DNA of 64,000 bases from Heliocidaris tuberculata (Eukaryota > Echinodermata > Echinoidea > Camarodonta > Echinometridae), in the NCBI GenBank assembly GCA_025618425.1, contig CM046832.1:64563279-64627278 (forward strand). The letters run 5' to 3'. The notes beneath the pieces are model-generated. The model had not been told where the DNA came from. It did not search any database and saw only the letters and a list, made by a program, of their open reading frames with translations. The translations under genes and the position numbers were made by a program. Shown piece by piece: positions 34,917 through 46,774 of the stretch (its first letter is position 1; each line of letters opens with the position of its first letter).

Positions 34917-36120
34917 TGGGGTGGGGGGTGGCCTGTATTATCATCTCCGCCCCAAAAAATATTTTTGGATAAAATAAATAAGAATTATGATACATTAATT
35001 AACTTAAAACTAATAATTATCCAAACTCATTATGTTTGATCTTGAAATACCATCACATTCTTTAATGATTAGAAGTAAGGAAATAAGAAATGCCATAATT
35101 TCAATGCAAATATCGAAGAAAATTCGTTCACTCGCATTGTTATTCTCAATTAAGGGGTTCCGTCCATTGGTGTAGATCCGTGGATTCCTTTTTTTTCATT
35201 AAAAACCATTTTGGGATGCTCTAAAATGCAAGTTTTATAGACAGATTTTTGAAAAAGTCCCTGGTGTGGGAGGGGCCGGGATACCCCCCTCCCACACCCT
35301 TCCCCCGCTCGGTCGCTTCGATCCCCCCCCCCCCCCCAATCATGAACACGGATCGACACCCCTGAGCCAGGTATTTACGTATAGAGGGTAGGCCATACTT
35401 GTATACACCACCTCCGTTTGTACCATCATCCATCATGCATTGTTCTAGATAATTTTATCACAATCACAGACACAGGCTCTCGTTTTGACACTAAACAAAG
35501 TCCAATTAGTCTAGCGCAGAGGTTCGTGTGCAGGCAGTGGTGGGTGTGTATGCCATTGAAATCAAACATATGTAAAAAAAAAATTAAATTAAATTAAAAA
35601 AAAAAGGTTTGATTTCGATGATGTATGCTAATTTTTTAAAAATGTTTTTACGTACGTCGATCGGTTGTCTAATATTATTGTGACGTTTTATAAGGAGGGA
35701 GATTAACAATACTTAAAGACGACTCCCAGTACAAAATCTGTCGTTCTGTTTTTTCCCCGGACAAGTAGACCTATTCGGAATCCATAATTTGTCTTGTATA
35801 TGCACGCACTAATCTCTATAGAAGAAAATGAGTGTCTACTAGTACACGGCAGTGGCAGATTACGAAGCATTCAATCCTCTGTTCATTGTGTTGACAAATT
35901 CTTTTATTATGACCATACATGCACAGTGGACGACAAAAATAGCCCACAAGTTTTTGTGCACGCGTATCAGATCAGCTCGAGCACTTCCTATCCTGCGTGC
36001 TTAGCGGGGATCGAGGCTCGATCCGGGCTCGACAATTAATTAAAGACCTACATATACTTTTAGTCTCGCTTGCAAAAGACCTTTGTTATATGTCATAGTT
36101 TGACAAGAATTACATGATCA
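34916..36120. other. Intergenic; nothing recognised
   Basis: AT-rich with a C tract near 35323-35338 and an AATTA-rich patch near 35575-35605. No coding block. Confidence 0.45.
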
Positions 36121-36244
36121 GGGGCCTGTCACGTAAAGAGATAAATCAATCTTACGATTGATATCAATCGTAAGTCTATGGCAAACCATGTACTGAAGAG
36201 TTTTGATCGTAAGATTGATTGTATCTCTTTATGTTACAGGCCCC
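36121..36244. mobile_element. Short foldback MITE
   Basis: GGGGCCTGTCACGTAAAGAG faces CTCTTTATGTTACAGGCCCC. Internally, AATCTTACGATTGAT pairs with ATCAATCGTAAG and again with TCGTAAGATTGATT. Confidence 0.75.
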
Positions 36245-36526
36245 AGGTGTGCCTCCCGTTCAGATCACAATAGTCTGTTAATGATATTTACTTACCATTA
36301 ATTTCACCAAAGCATGCGCATCTGCGCTGCTGATATATTTTCTGGACCCGTCTCTGAAATGAACATCATATACACGCCCGCGCCCGCGCCCGCATATATT
36401 CATGGTGCACGTGCATGCCGCAATATATTTAAAGCTACGCGACGCGATTAGAAGAAAATATAAGTGCGTTGTGCATGTGCGAACTGCGAAAGCACCGAGC
36501 AATGGCGTCACTAGTACATTTTGAAT

Positions 36527-36563
<37 letters not shown>
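36527..36563. repeat. 37-base G homopolymer
   Basis: Uninterrupted G run following a GGCGTCACTAGTACATTTTG motif that resembles the ends of the G-rich MITE family. Confidence 0.85.
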
Positions 36564-36564
<1 letters not shown>

Positions 36565-36879
36565 GACACCCTAAGTAATTTTCCGACAAAAATTCTGTAT
36601 CCTGATCCCCCCCCCCCCACTCCCGGTCCACGCACAAATGATAAGAACAGAAAATCGCAGATCATGACGCCTTTATTAACTTTTCAACTTTTCAATTTCT
36701 AAACTTTTTTTTAACTTAGTGAAAATGTTAATTAAGTTACATAATTATCCGGGAACCTCGGCTGCCCAAATATGTGGATATGTTCTGGCACCCTGCTGCC
36801 CGAATAATGAAGTGTTTGTTGCCCAAATATTAGAACTTTGCATTCTCGGGAGGGGGTGGGGGGGGGGGGGGGCTGCAGC

Positions 36880-37165
36880 CGGAGTAACCTCGCTAGTCAT
36901 AAGGACCGCTATTCATAAGTACCACTTACTCATAAGGACCGCTATCCATAACGTGTGACTATTATAAATAGCGTTTTGTACGAATAGCGGTCCTTCTGAA
37001 TAGGGAGCAAACCATAGACAAATTTCCTCGCTATTCATAAGGACATCCATTCATAGGGAACACTATTCATAACTACTCACAAGGACCGGCCGCTATTCAT
37101 AGCGCGTGTTAAATGAATAGCGGCTTTCTATGAATAGCGGTTGTTATGAATAGCGAGCGGCCATT
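36880..37165. repeat. CTATTCATAAGGACCG repeat element, copy 1
   Basis: About a dozen forward or reversed versions of CTATTCATAAGGACCG, with AGCAAACCATAGACAAAT in the middle. An inverted relative is at 50600-50850. Confidence 0.8.
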
Positions 37166-37328
37166 CACTGATATAGCAGACTGACGTCTTTAAGATGTCA
37201 AACTGGCCTAAACTGGTCAACTCGTCATACGTCGTGTATATGTTAAGTTATGCAAATAAATTATATTTACTTTTTTTATACTAATCCATCAGTATCCCAT
37301 TGATCATTTATCATCTGCCTTAATTTAC

Positions 37329-37385
37329 ATCTGCAAATTCTTCATAAATCCTTTTAATAAAAGGATTTATGAAGAATTTGCAGAT
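37329..37385. repeat. Perfect 27-bp-arm hairpin
   Basis: ATCTGCAAATTCTTCATAAA plus TCCTTTT pairs exactly with its complement across a 3-nt AAT loop. No terminator function is implied in a eukaryote. Confidence 0.92.
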
Positions 37386-37799
37386 AATATGCTGTTTACA
37401 GAATTGGTAAGAATATTGTAACCTTCAGGCTTCATTAATCATACTATCAAATAATCAAGTCTGTAGTCTAGGATAGTTTACCATTTCTGCATAATGAATA
37501 CATAATACTCATCAACAAATCAAAATTGTAGGTTATAAACAAATGGTGCACATAAACATTGGTACAGTGTTAACCGGGTGGTAAAGTAATGCTTACATTA
37601 ATACATGTATAATGAAAACTTACATTCATGTAGGGAAAACAAATCATCAGAATGTGTAATTTCAACATGTTTTTACCTTAAACACTGAGGGAATAATTCC
37701 AGCAAGCTAGGAGTAAACAAGCAAGGAAACAGTGGACCCCCTGAAAGGCTCGCTGCGCTCGCCCAATTTTTTTGACACCTGCTTTTTAATTTGGACACC

Positions 37800-38140
37800 C
37801 AATTTTAAAATCCTGCTCCTTTCTCTTTTCTCCTTTACCTTTCCTCTTTCCTCTTCCCTCTCCCTTTACCCCTTCTTTTTCTTCAGTTTTTTTTTTTTTT
37901 TTTTTTTTTTTTGCCGACAGCAATTCTGAGTGGGGGGAGGGGGGGGTGGGGGTGGAGGGGGGGTGACAGTGACGGCAAAAAACTGAAAAAAAAAGAAGGG
38001 GTAAAGGGAGAGGGAAGAGGAAAGAGGAAAGGTGAAGGAGAAAAGAGAAAGGAGAAGAAAAAAGAAAAGGGAAAGGAAAGGAAAACAAAAACAGAAAGAA
38101 AAGAAGGACAGGAAAGGGAAGAATAGAAAAAGGAAAAAAG
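37800..38140. repeat. Inverted homopyrimidine/homopurine repeat
   Basis: A C/T-only arm (about 37810-37886) is complemented by a G/A arm (about 37981-38056) around a T run and a G-rich loop. Purine bias continues to 38140. Confidence 0.8.
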
Positions 38141-39340
38141 GAGCCAATTTTTTTGCTCGCTGGCAACACTGGAAAGTTGATATTCGCACAAAAGGTGTCC
38201 CCCTTCGACGATGGGCTGCAGCCCCCCCCCCCCCCCCCCCCCGAGAGGATTTTCAAAGTTCCAATATTCGGGCAACCACTACTTCATATTCGGGCAGCGA
38301 GTTTACCAAATGATTATGTAACTTCTGTAAATTTTCACTTCGAGAAGTAAAAAAAATTTGCTCGCTTCGCTCGCTGGCAAAAAATTAGAATTGAAAAGTT
38401 GACATTCGAGCAAAAGGAGTCAGCCCCCTTCCCCATATGATCAAGATCTCTACAATCTACGACTTTCTTTGATTATTATTTGTGGGGGGGGGGGGAGATT
38501 AGGGTACAGCATTTTTGTCTGCAAATTTGGGTGTCACACCCCCCATTCAAAATGTTCTAGCGATGCCCCGTGGAAGGGGGGTGTCTTTACCCCTCGTTTT
38601 TCGACAGAAGCACCCCTCACCATTTCCCTCATACCCTCAGTAGCTCCCACCCCTGTCCAAAACAAAAACAAAACAATGGACAAAATAAATGAAATAAAAA
38701 CAAAATAATGAAAACACATTTTTGATTAAAACCGCACCCGCTATAAGATTTGTATAATATACAGATAGCAGTGTTATGATATTATCGAGCTAATAAAATA
38801 AGGATTTGTTTTAAATTTCTGTCTAGCCAGTTATGCTGTCTTTTGCTAGTGTCCTTTTGGCAAATAAATCTTCATTGATTTTGTTTAAGCTTGAATATTA
38901 TCGCACAATGATATTGACACATCAGTGGAACTGCACCAATCCGTGGCCAAACTATAATGTAAAAATAATTAACTCAACGGACCACTCATCACTGGAGTAA
39001 GTGGTCACCAAAGCTTAGATAGGTCACACTGCGACCCCCCCCCCCCCCCAAAAACACAGCCTAACAAAGGCATACAATCAGATTCTTAGATATACATGAT
39101 ATAGGCAGGGGCTGATCTAGGATTTTGCTAGGAGGAGGCACAATAGAAAATTCCTGACAAGCAAAAAAAACAACAAAACCCCCCCCCCCCAAAAAAAAAA
39201 AAAAAAAACACACAAAAAAAAAAAAACACAAAAAAAAAAAAAAAAAAAAAAAAGGGTCATCAGATCTTGAGGGTGTCTTACTCAAAATTTCTCTGACAAG
39301 CCAAAATACAAAAATGGTCATCAGATTTGGAGTTGTGTCG

Positions 39341-39568
39341 TAGTGGCGTAGAGTGAGTCCAGCCAATGAGGGGACACTGGCATTATCGGGGGGGGGCATA
39401 CTGGTCTTACTCATGCAGGAAATTCAATGCGACTTTATGAGGGGGCGCGGGAAGGGGTCCTATCGTCTGCTTTCCTTCCCTTTTCCCTTTCTTTTTCTGT
39501 TTCTCTCTTTATCTTTCTTTTTTCTTTTTTTTAGCACGTCCCCTGTGCCCCCAGTAGCTACGCCACTG
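39341..39568. mobile_element. hAT-like G-rich MITE with TAGTGGCGTAG/CTACGCCACTG ends
   Basis: TAGTGGCGTAGAG at the left faces TAGCTACGCCACTG at the right. The interior has a G run and a pyrimidine tract, as at 18208-18472. The first base is T rather than C, and no clean target duplication is seen. Confidence 0.6.
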
Positions 39569-39626
39569 ATTTAAGGTATGCCATTTGGGTTTCAAAAGGG
39601 GTGCACTGGCTTGATGTGCCCCCCCC

Positions 39627-39659
<33 letters not shown>

Positions 39660-40044
39660 TAAATTAATTTTAAACATCCACCATTATATATATCAGTGGT
39701 GGATTTTTGATTTTTAATTTTGATTTATTTATTTTTATCTATTTTTTTTGGGGGGGGGGGGAGGGGGGGGTGACACATCAGGCCATGTATATAATTAGCA
39801 TAGCTACAAATCCCTACATACAATGTTCCAAGAAAATGTTAGACCGTCCTAGACTGACAATGGAAAAATTACTTTTCTGAATGGCATTTCACTTTTCAAA
39901 GATACCGTAGTTTCAAAAAATCAAGGACCCCACACACAAAATTAGGTACTTGGGACCACACAGCTCCATACTGCATTCTAACTTATGTGCTGAGCCCTAG
40001 AGAGTCTCTGTTAATCGTCATTTTCATTAGAATAAACTGCAAAT

Positions 40045-43000
40045 ATGGGAGGTAGTAGCAGTAGTCCCGGAAGGAAAATTAGTTTAGAGCAAGATGCGGA
40101 CGGAGGGGTAGTTAAAGTAAGTTCATTGTCATGATTGTGCTCAAATTTAATCGGCCCGCCACGAGTTGAATGATGATATAAGTTATTGATCATTGAGTTT
40201 GAGACTTAAGTTGAGAGGCTGAAAGTGAGTGAGACTCTGACTCTGTGTGTGACAGTGCAGTGAGTGAGAGTGAGAGAAAAAAAAAAAAAAAAAAAAAAAG
40301 TAATTTTCAGAATGAGTATGCAGCATGCAGCTGCATGTCTCATGATCATGATTGATGATTGAGTTTGAGAGAGACGCTGGGGTGCGTTAAAAAGTCATCT
40401 AATGCACTTAGATCTATACATGTACAAGCTTATCTGAAGATCTAATGTAATGATCTAGACTCGATCATTAACATCAAATCTGTCGACCCACTCACAATAT
40501 GTGAGATTATTGTAGACCTAGGGCTAGACCACTCGTGCTTCGGAACCATTCGGTTCCACTTGAGATCACGTACCCCTGCTGAATGTGCAGCCTGCTGTAA
40601 TCCTAACCAAAACATAATAAATATCAAGGTAAAATTGGAACATCACTTACCAATACGTTGCCTTGGGTCTACTCTTGAATTTGATGTAAAGTTTCTGCAC
40701 CCCGGTATTGAAAAAGCTGAATTTTGGAGCTTGAAAGTTGTTTGCCATGACTGGGCTGAGGTAACAGTTGATTGTACCGTTTTTATGTATTTTGCTGCCC
40801 TCTTGTGCCCGATATAGAAGATTACTTTTGGGGGTTCCGTGGTATGAGCCGCCGTTTGTAAATTTATCATTTAGACAATTTTTTTTTTATATAATTCAAT
40901 AATTTACCTTGTCAAATAATTATTCGTATGAAAATGTCATAGAATGAGTACAGGTATTTATGAATAATAATTTTCATGTTTTTAATTATTTATAAATGAT
41001 GATTTAACAATATCCATTATTTATATTTATCTATTTTGCTTTCAAGTATAAATGATTTCACAATATTTATTTATGTGAAGGGGGGGGGGGGGGAGAGGAT
41101 TCACTTATCACGATTTATAAATAACAATTGTCACAATATCCAATATCTTTGCTTGACACTGTATCCCTTAAAAGGGAATCGGTAACTTTGTGGAGGCTTG
41201 ATTTAATCAATTGAATTTTTGTATCTGTCTTGTATAATGATGTTCAGAAGGATGAATAAATAGCGAGGCATAGAAAGGTTTTCAAATATACAATGTTATT
41301 ATTAAGAAAAAGTGTGATAAGCTTAAATCAACAGATAAATTGCTCAGACACATTAAACAAGAGCATTACGAATACATAAGTAAAAAAAAATCCCAACAGA
41401 TCATGCTTAGTTACAACAATAGTTTATTTACAGATGCACAAATTTTTCAGCCTCTCCCTCTCCCTCTCCCTTTATCAATTAAGTGGAAAAACATATACAA
41501 ATGATATACAGTTTCTTTAAAAAAATATAACTTCACAAACGGCGCCTCATAACGACAAGGGTCGGCAGTATTTTTTCCCCGTCCGAATTTCCTATCACAA
41601 CCACCATACCACCGAAAATGCTCCGATGCCAGAGACGACTTGCTTTGGAAGGTGGTAAGATTTGTCTTTTTTATCATTAAGTTTGAAAAATTAATGATAA
41701 TTTTACCAGCTAGACCTAGCTTCAATACCTAGTCACCCCTCCGGAGTAAATAATTTACTTCATGGTGAGGTAAAAGAGCGTGAGTTAGGTGAAACTTAGT
41801 TTCAACGTACCCGTAATGTAAGAGGAGTACGAGGTTATAATCATAACCTAGTACATTGGATGAGTGGGCTAGACTAGAGTAGAGGTCTAATGTTAGAGTC
41901 TACTTGAATTCTGGAACCCCCAAAATATATATTTATCATTTATGATAGATCTAACTAGTTTAAAGGAGAACTAACCCCAGAATATAAAATGTACTTATGT
42001 TCGAAGGTATAATATATTCTTAATTATTGGCCTGTATCACTTTAGAAATAAAATATCAGAAAAGGGCTTGAATCTTGAATCTTGAATTCGAGGCACCCAA
42101 AAAGCCGCATTGACAGCTGTCCAGGGTGGAACAATGGTGACAGTGTGTGTGTGTGTGTGTGCATGTGTGGGCATAGCGTGCAAATAAAAGAAGCCATACA
42201 TCGTGTAAGTGAAGACGTGTTGACAGTGGGTGGAAGGAAGGAGGGTGCATAGTGATGAATGTCGGCTTCATGGCTTCCCTTCTTACAGGGCTTTGGTGGA
42301 TGCGCCCATCATAGCTATGATGGACGGGACTGCTATCAAGACATTCTAGCACACAGTATCATCTGCTAACATTTACATGGGGATGCCATTTTCTTGATGA
42401 TAATTCATATGGAGTTGTACATGAACCATAGGAAACCGTTCCGGTCAGGCAGATATTTTTAATCCTAGAGCTTCTTCTTCTTCTAGTTACTCCTCAGCAT
42501 TCCATCAGGAACCAAATGAGGAGGATGAGGGAGTGCGCAGTGTTACTTAATTATTAATTAGCTATGCCTAAATTACTTCTCTTCATTACAAAAAATCCCC
42601 ATATATGATGGGAAATATATAACAGGTATACGTATATTCTAAAATTTGAAATTTATAGATTTCTTTTTAAATTCTCTGGTTTTGCTAAATAGAAATCAAT
42701 TTCTTGGGCTTTCCTGGCAGAGCAGAACATAATTTATACAATGCGCATTCTGACGAGTGAAGTCCATTGATCTCAAAGCAGGTGAATGCATAGATTGTCA
42801 TATTGACACTTGGAAAGTTATCATCCATAAATTTGAATTAATTTGCTCCGTCGCATACGTCATAGTATCAAGAAATTAGATTTCTATTTAGTAAACTAGT
42901 AATTTTCAAAGTAATATAAAACGCATTTTCGTTTTTAGAATATATGTATATATCTGTTAAATATTTTAAATCTCAAATGGGATTTTGTATCCCGAAGAAA

Positions 43001-46000
43001 GACAATTTTGCATTCAGATTAAAAATATCTTTATGTACACATCAAGAAAATGGCAGTCCCCAGGTATCGCTAGCAGACAAGAAATTTTGCTGAGAGAATC
43101 TTGATTTATACCAATTTCATAATTCATATATTTTAATGCAAAACTACATAGGACAACAAGAAGGAATAGATTACATCTTTGAATATAAGCACATTTATAT
43201 TTTGAGGTTAATTCCACTTTAAAGGGCCCATGCCAAGCAAATGCATGTTGATATTAACATTTCAATAAATATTGCTACATGTATGTCGGATAGTCACTGT
43301 CAAGTGTTTTCTCACAATGGCATGATGCAATACAACTGAAAAAGAAAAGTAAGTAAAGGTGTATTTGTAGAATGCTATTGTGAGAAAACGCTTGACAGTG
43401 ACTATCCCACATGCCTATTGATATGTTTATATTTTCTGGCTGGTGATTGACAAGTGATGTCACAAGGGGAATGTTGGTTTTGCAGCTTTTTTTGTGGGCG
43501 GATCCTAGTAATCTGAAGAAAAAATACTGAAAAATTATTATAAAATATAAGACATATATTTACATATTTTTTTGGCCACATAAATGATGATCAGGGTATC
43601 ATAAATCAACAAAAGTCAACATGCATTTGCTTGGCATGCCCCTTTAAGTTTAACTGGCAATTTCTTGAGTCTGAGGACAGTACCTGGGATTGGAAACCAA
43701 GTTGTTGGAGCAATGGATGGAGGCATGATTTCTGACCAAAATACAAAGAATATCAAATTCCTAAATAGATTACACCTCAGATTTTGTTGTTTATCTCTGC
43801 AATTAAATTTGATTTACATATTTTCTCTGTGTTCCTTCTCTGTCTCCTATTTTGAAATCTTAACTTTAAAATTGCTATTGGATGACACAACAAATTGTAT
43901 TATTTTTTCTGCTTCTCATAGGTGTCAGAAGATGTACTGAGACGCATGTTTGGAGAAGAAGAATCATCCAAATCAGCAGGTAGATTACCTCAAAATGGAA
44001 CCAATTCATTCAAGATGTCTTGGTGTTTCTATATAGATCTAGGTCTACATGCTCAATTAAGAGATGTTTGCTATTAGCAGATTAGTGTTATATCTGGATA
44101 TGATAATTTAATGGACATCAATTGTGAATGTTTTTTTTATGTTAACTATTTCTTTGTTGAAGAACGTTATTCAAATGAATTATTATTGTTAATCAAATGG
44201 TTATAGAGCATTAAAAGAATTACTGGGGGGGGGGGAATTAATTGTGTTACTTCAAATATATCAAATGAAAATTTATGATCACATCTTTTCAATTATCTTG
44301 ATAATATTATTCAACTGTATATTCAATCATTCATTACTGTTTGCTGCTGCCTTCTGTTTTACAGGTGACTCAAGAAATTCAGAACCTCTGTCGAGGGTAA
44401 GATTTGAAATATTTGTTTAACAAAATTAACAATCTTATGTACAATGATTTTCATCTATAGTATTATGGAGTTGTGTTCCTGTCAAAAAGCTGTTTCAACT
44501 AAAAGGAAAAAAAAAGAAAAGAATTCAATATGTTACAGGGCAAATTTATGCACATGTTTATTTTTGTTGATCTGTGTACTTTTGTTTACTTAGGACTAAG
44601 AATTAAAAACTTTTGCAAGGTCAGATGTATAAAAACTGAGATGTGTAGACAGGTCAATGTATAGCTCCCTCTCTGAACATTCTAAACAGTAACATTATCA
44701 ATGACATTGTTATTTCAATCTGTTGTGGACAGAGATCTGAGAAAAGATGGAAAGCTCGCATGGATGAACTAGAAGATCACTACAGGGAAAAACTCAGGAA
44801 TGCTGAAGAAAAGGTAAGCTCAGACTTGATACATAAAAGGCCTATTGGTAAACTTCCACCTGGATGTAAGACTCAAATCTTTTTTCATTTTTGAAATTTA
44901 GTTGTGTCTTGTGCTAGAAATTAAGCTTTATTATCTCTGACCTTTATCGTTTGCAAGGGGTTGAGAGCAAGAAAAAAAGAAAGAAAGGGAGATGGGTGTA
45001 GATCAATTAGGCTGGGTTAGAATCTTGAATTAGAGTGTTAATGATTTGGTGTAGAGAGGAGTCTGAATTTGTATTAGATTGTGAAATTAAAGACTGAATT
45101 TGTTCTAATGTTAATACTTTACCTCTCATTTAAAATGGGACTGCATTACTCATTAACCCAATTCTGTTGAATAATGTATACTCTAGTAAAGAACATAGAG
45201 GATAGTTAAGGCCAAAAGGACTTGCACATAAAAGCTATTGAATGGAAAATGTGATGAGGGTTTAAACTTTAAAGAGGGCAGATGCATAATTTACAAGTTT
45301 ACCAGAGCCTTGCAAGGCAAATTCCAGCATTTGGAGGGTGGTGGGGTCTAATAACCTTTAGAAAAATGTAATACTGAATTATATAACCTTCTTTCTATCT
45401 ATTCTTCATACATAATTTGAAAGAAGAAATATATATATATATATATATATATATACTGATTTATAATCCATTATCTGAATCATATAGTGTTGCCATTATA
45501 CTTTTATTTTTGACAGAGTGCCGCCTTCTATAAGTTGACTGCTGAGCAGTTCCAGAAAGCTGCAGATGAAGTTGAAGCAAAGTTCATGTAAGTAAAAAAT
45601 CATTGATAACCTATAACATCCTCCCAAAGTGCCCTTGGGTATTTTGTTTTTCACAACAGGGGTTCAGTTTTCAGTAGGGGTATTTTTCAACTCAAATTAA
45701 TGAAGAACATTAGCTGATACTAACTACAAATTAAGTCAGGAATTAGTTTATCCAAAAATATATGGAGAAAATGCATTCTCCCCATTCTAACATTCATTTA
45801 TTTACTACACCTGGATGGAGAGTGGCAAATGGAGATTAATGTTTTGCCAAAGGACATTAGTGCCATGGCTAGGACCCAAACTGCTGGCCATGTGATCCCT
45901 AGTCTGGTAACATATCCACCTCTACATTCATTTGCTTATGTATTGCATATACATATTTGTTCACTCTCTGTGTCAAAATCATGATGCAAGAAATTTTAAT

Positions 46001-46719
46001 GCAGCCTATTTCTTTTTAATTTCAGGAAGCAACACTTTGTTCCTATCTGTGAGAACCTTCAGAATGATGTAGTAAAATGCTATGCAGACAACCCCAAGCA
46101 GACATTGAACTGTGCCCAAGAAGTCAAAGCATTCAATACATGCATAGAACAAGCAAGAATGGTATGTATGCTACAAAGTCTTCTAAACTATCATGTCTTC
46201 GCTTGTATTCCTTTCAAGAATATTGGGGAAAAAATCTGGAGCTATTCTGCGATCCGAATATCCGGGAACTTTCATCGTGATTTCGGCTGCTGGGTGAAAA
46301 CAATAGCTTGGCAACGCATAGCAATGCATTGACTTTGCACATTCTTTGATTTTGTGACAACAATGATTTCTCTTTTTCTCCATCAAAATGCTGAAAATTT
46401 GCTGTGCTGTAGGTTGTCACAACCACAATATGATGCTGGAAAATCTCTTTCATTTTGTATTTTTTTAGTCGTATTAAATACCGCAAAAAATGGGGAAAAT
46501 GGGGAAACCCAATTAGAATCGGCAGAAAAAAATCCAGATAACAACAAACGCTGGAAAAGATGAAATACGCATATGTTTGTTTGGATCATTTCATAATAGG
46601 TACATATCTTGCTGATATTTAGCTTTAGTTTTATATATAAATATATAGATCTATATATATATATTTTTGTCCCCGCCGAACGAAGTTCGCGAGGGGACTA
46701 TGAAACGGGCTCCGTTGTG

Positions 46720-46774
<55 letters not shown>

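Larger units (their letters stand above)
40117..43921. other. MIC19 intron 1 (3.8 kb)
   Basis: Holds the fragment at 40417, a 13-base G tract near 41080-41092, a (TG)n run near 42140-42160 and the TTAA element at 43223. No additional conserved exon was found. Confidence 0.6.

Noticed and set aside
37786..38275. Overlapping open frames of 65-156 codons, rich in Phe/Ser/Pro or Lys/Glu
   Set aside because: Homopyrimidine/homopurine tract read in several frames; low complexity only.
41447..41725. 92-codon minus-strand frame
   Set aside because: No conserved motif, ends in a (GGGAGA) simple repeat; no splice support.
42056..42352. 98-codon minus-strand frame in MIC19 intron 1
   Set aside because: Contains a translated (GT)n repeat, no recognisable family and no supporting splice structure.
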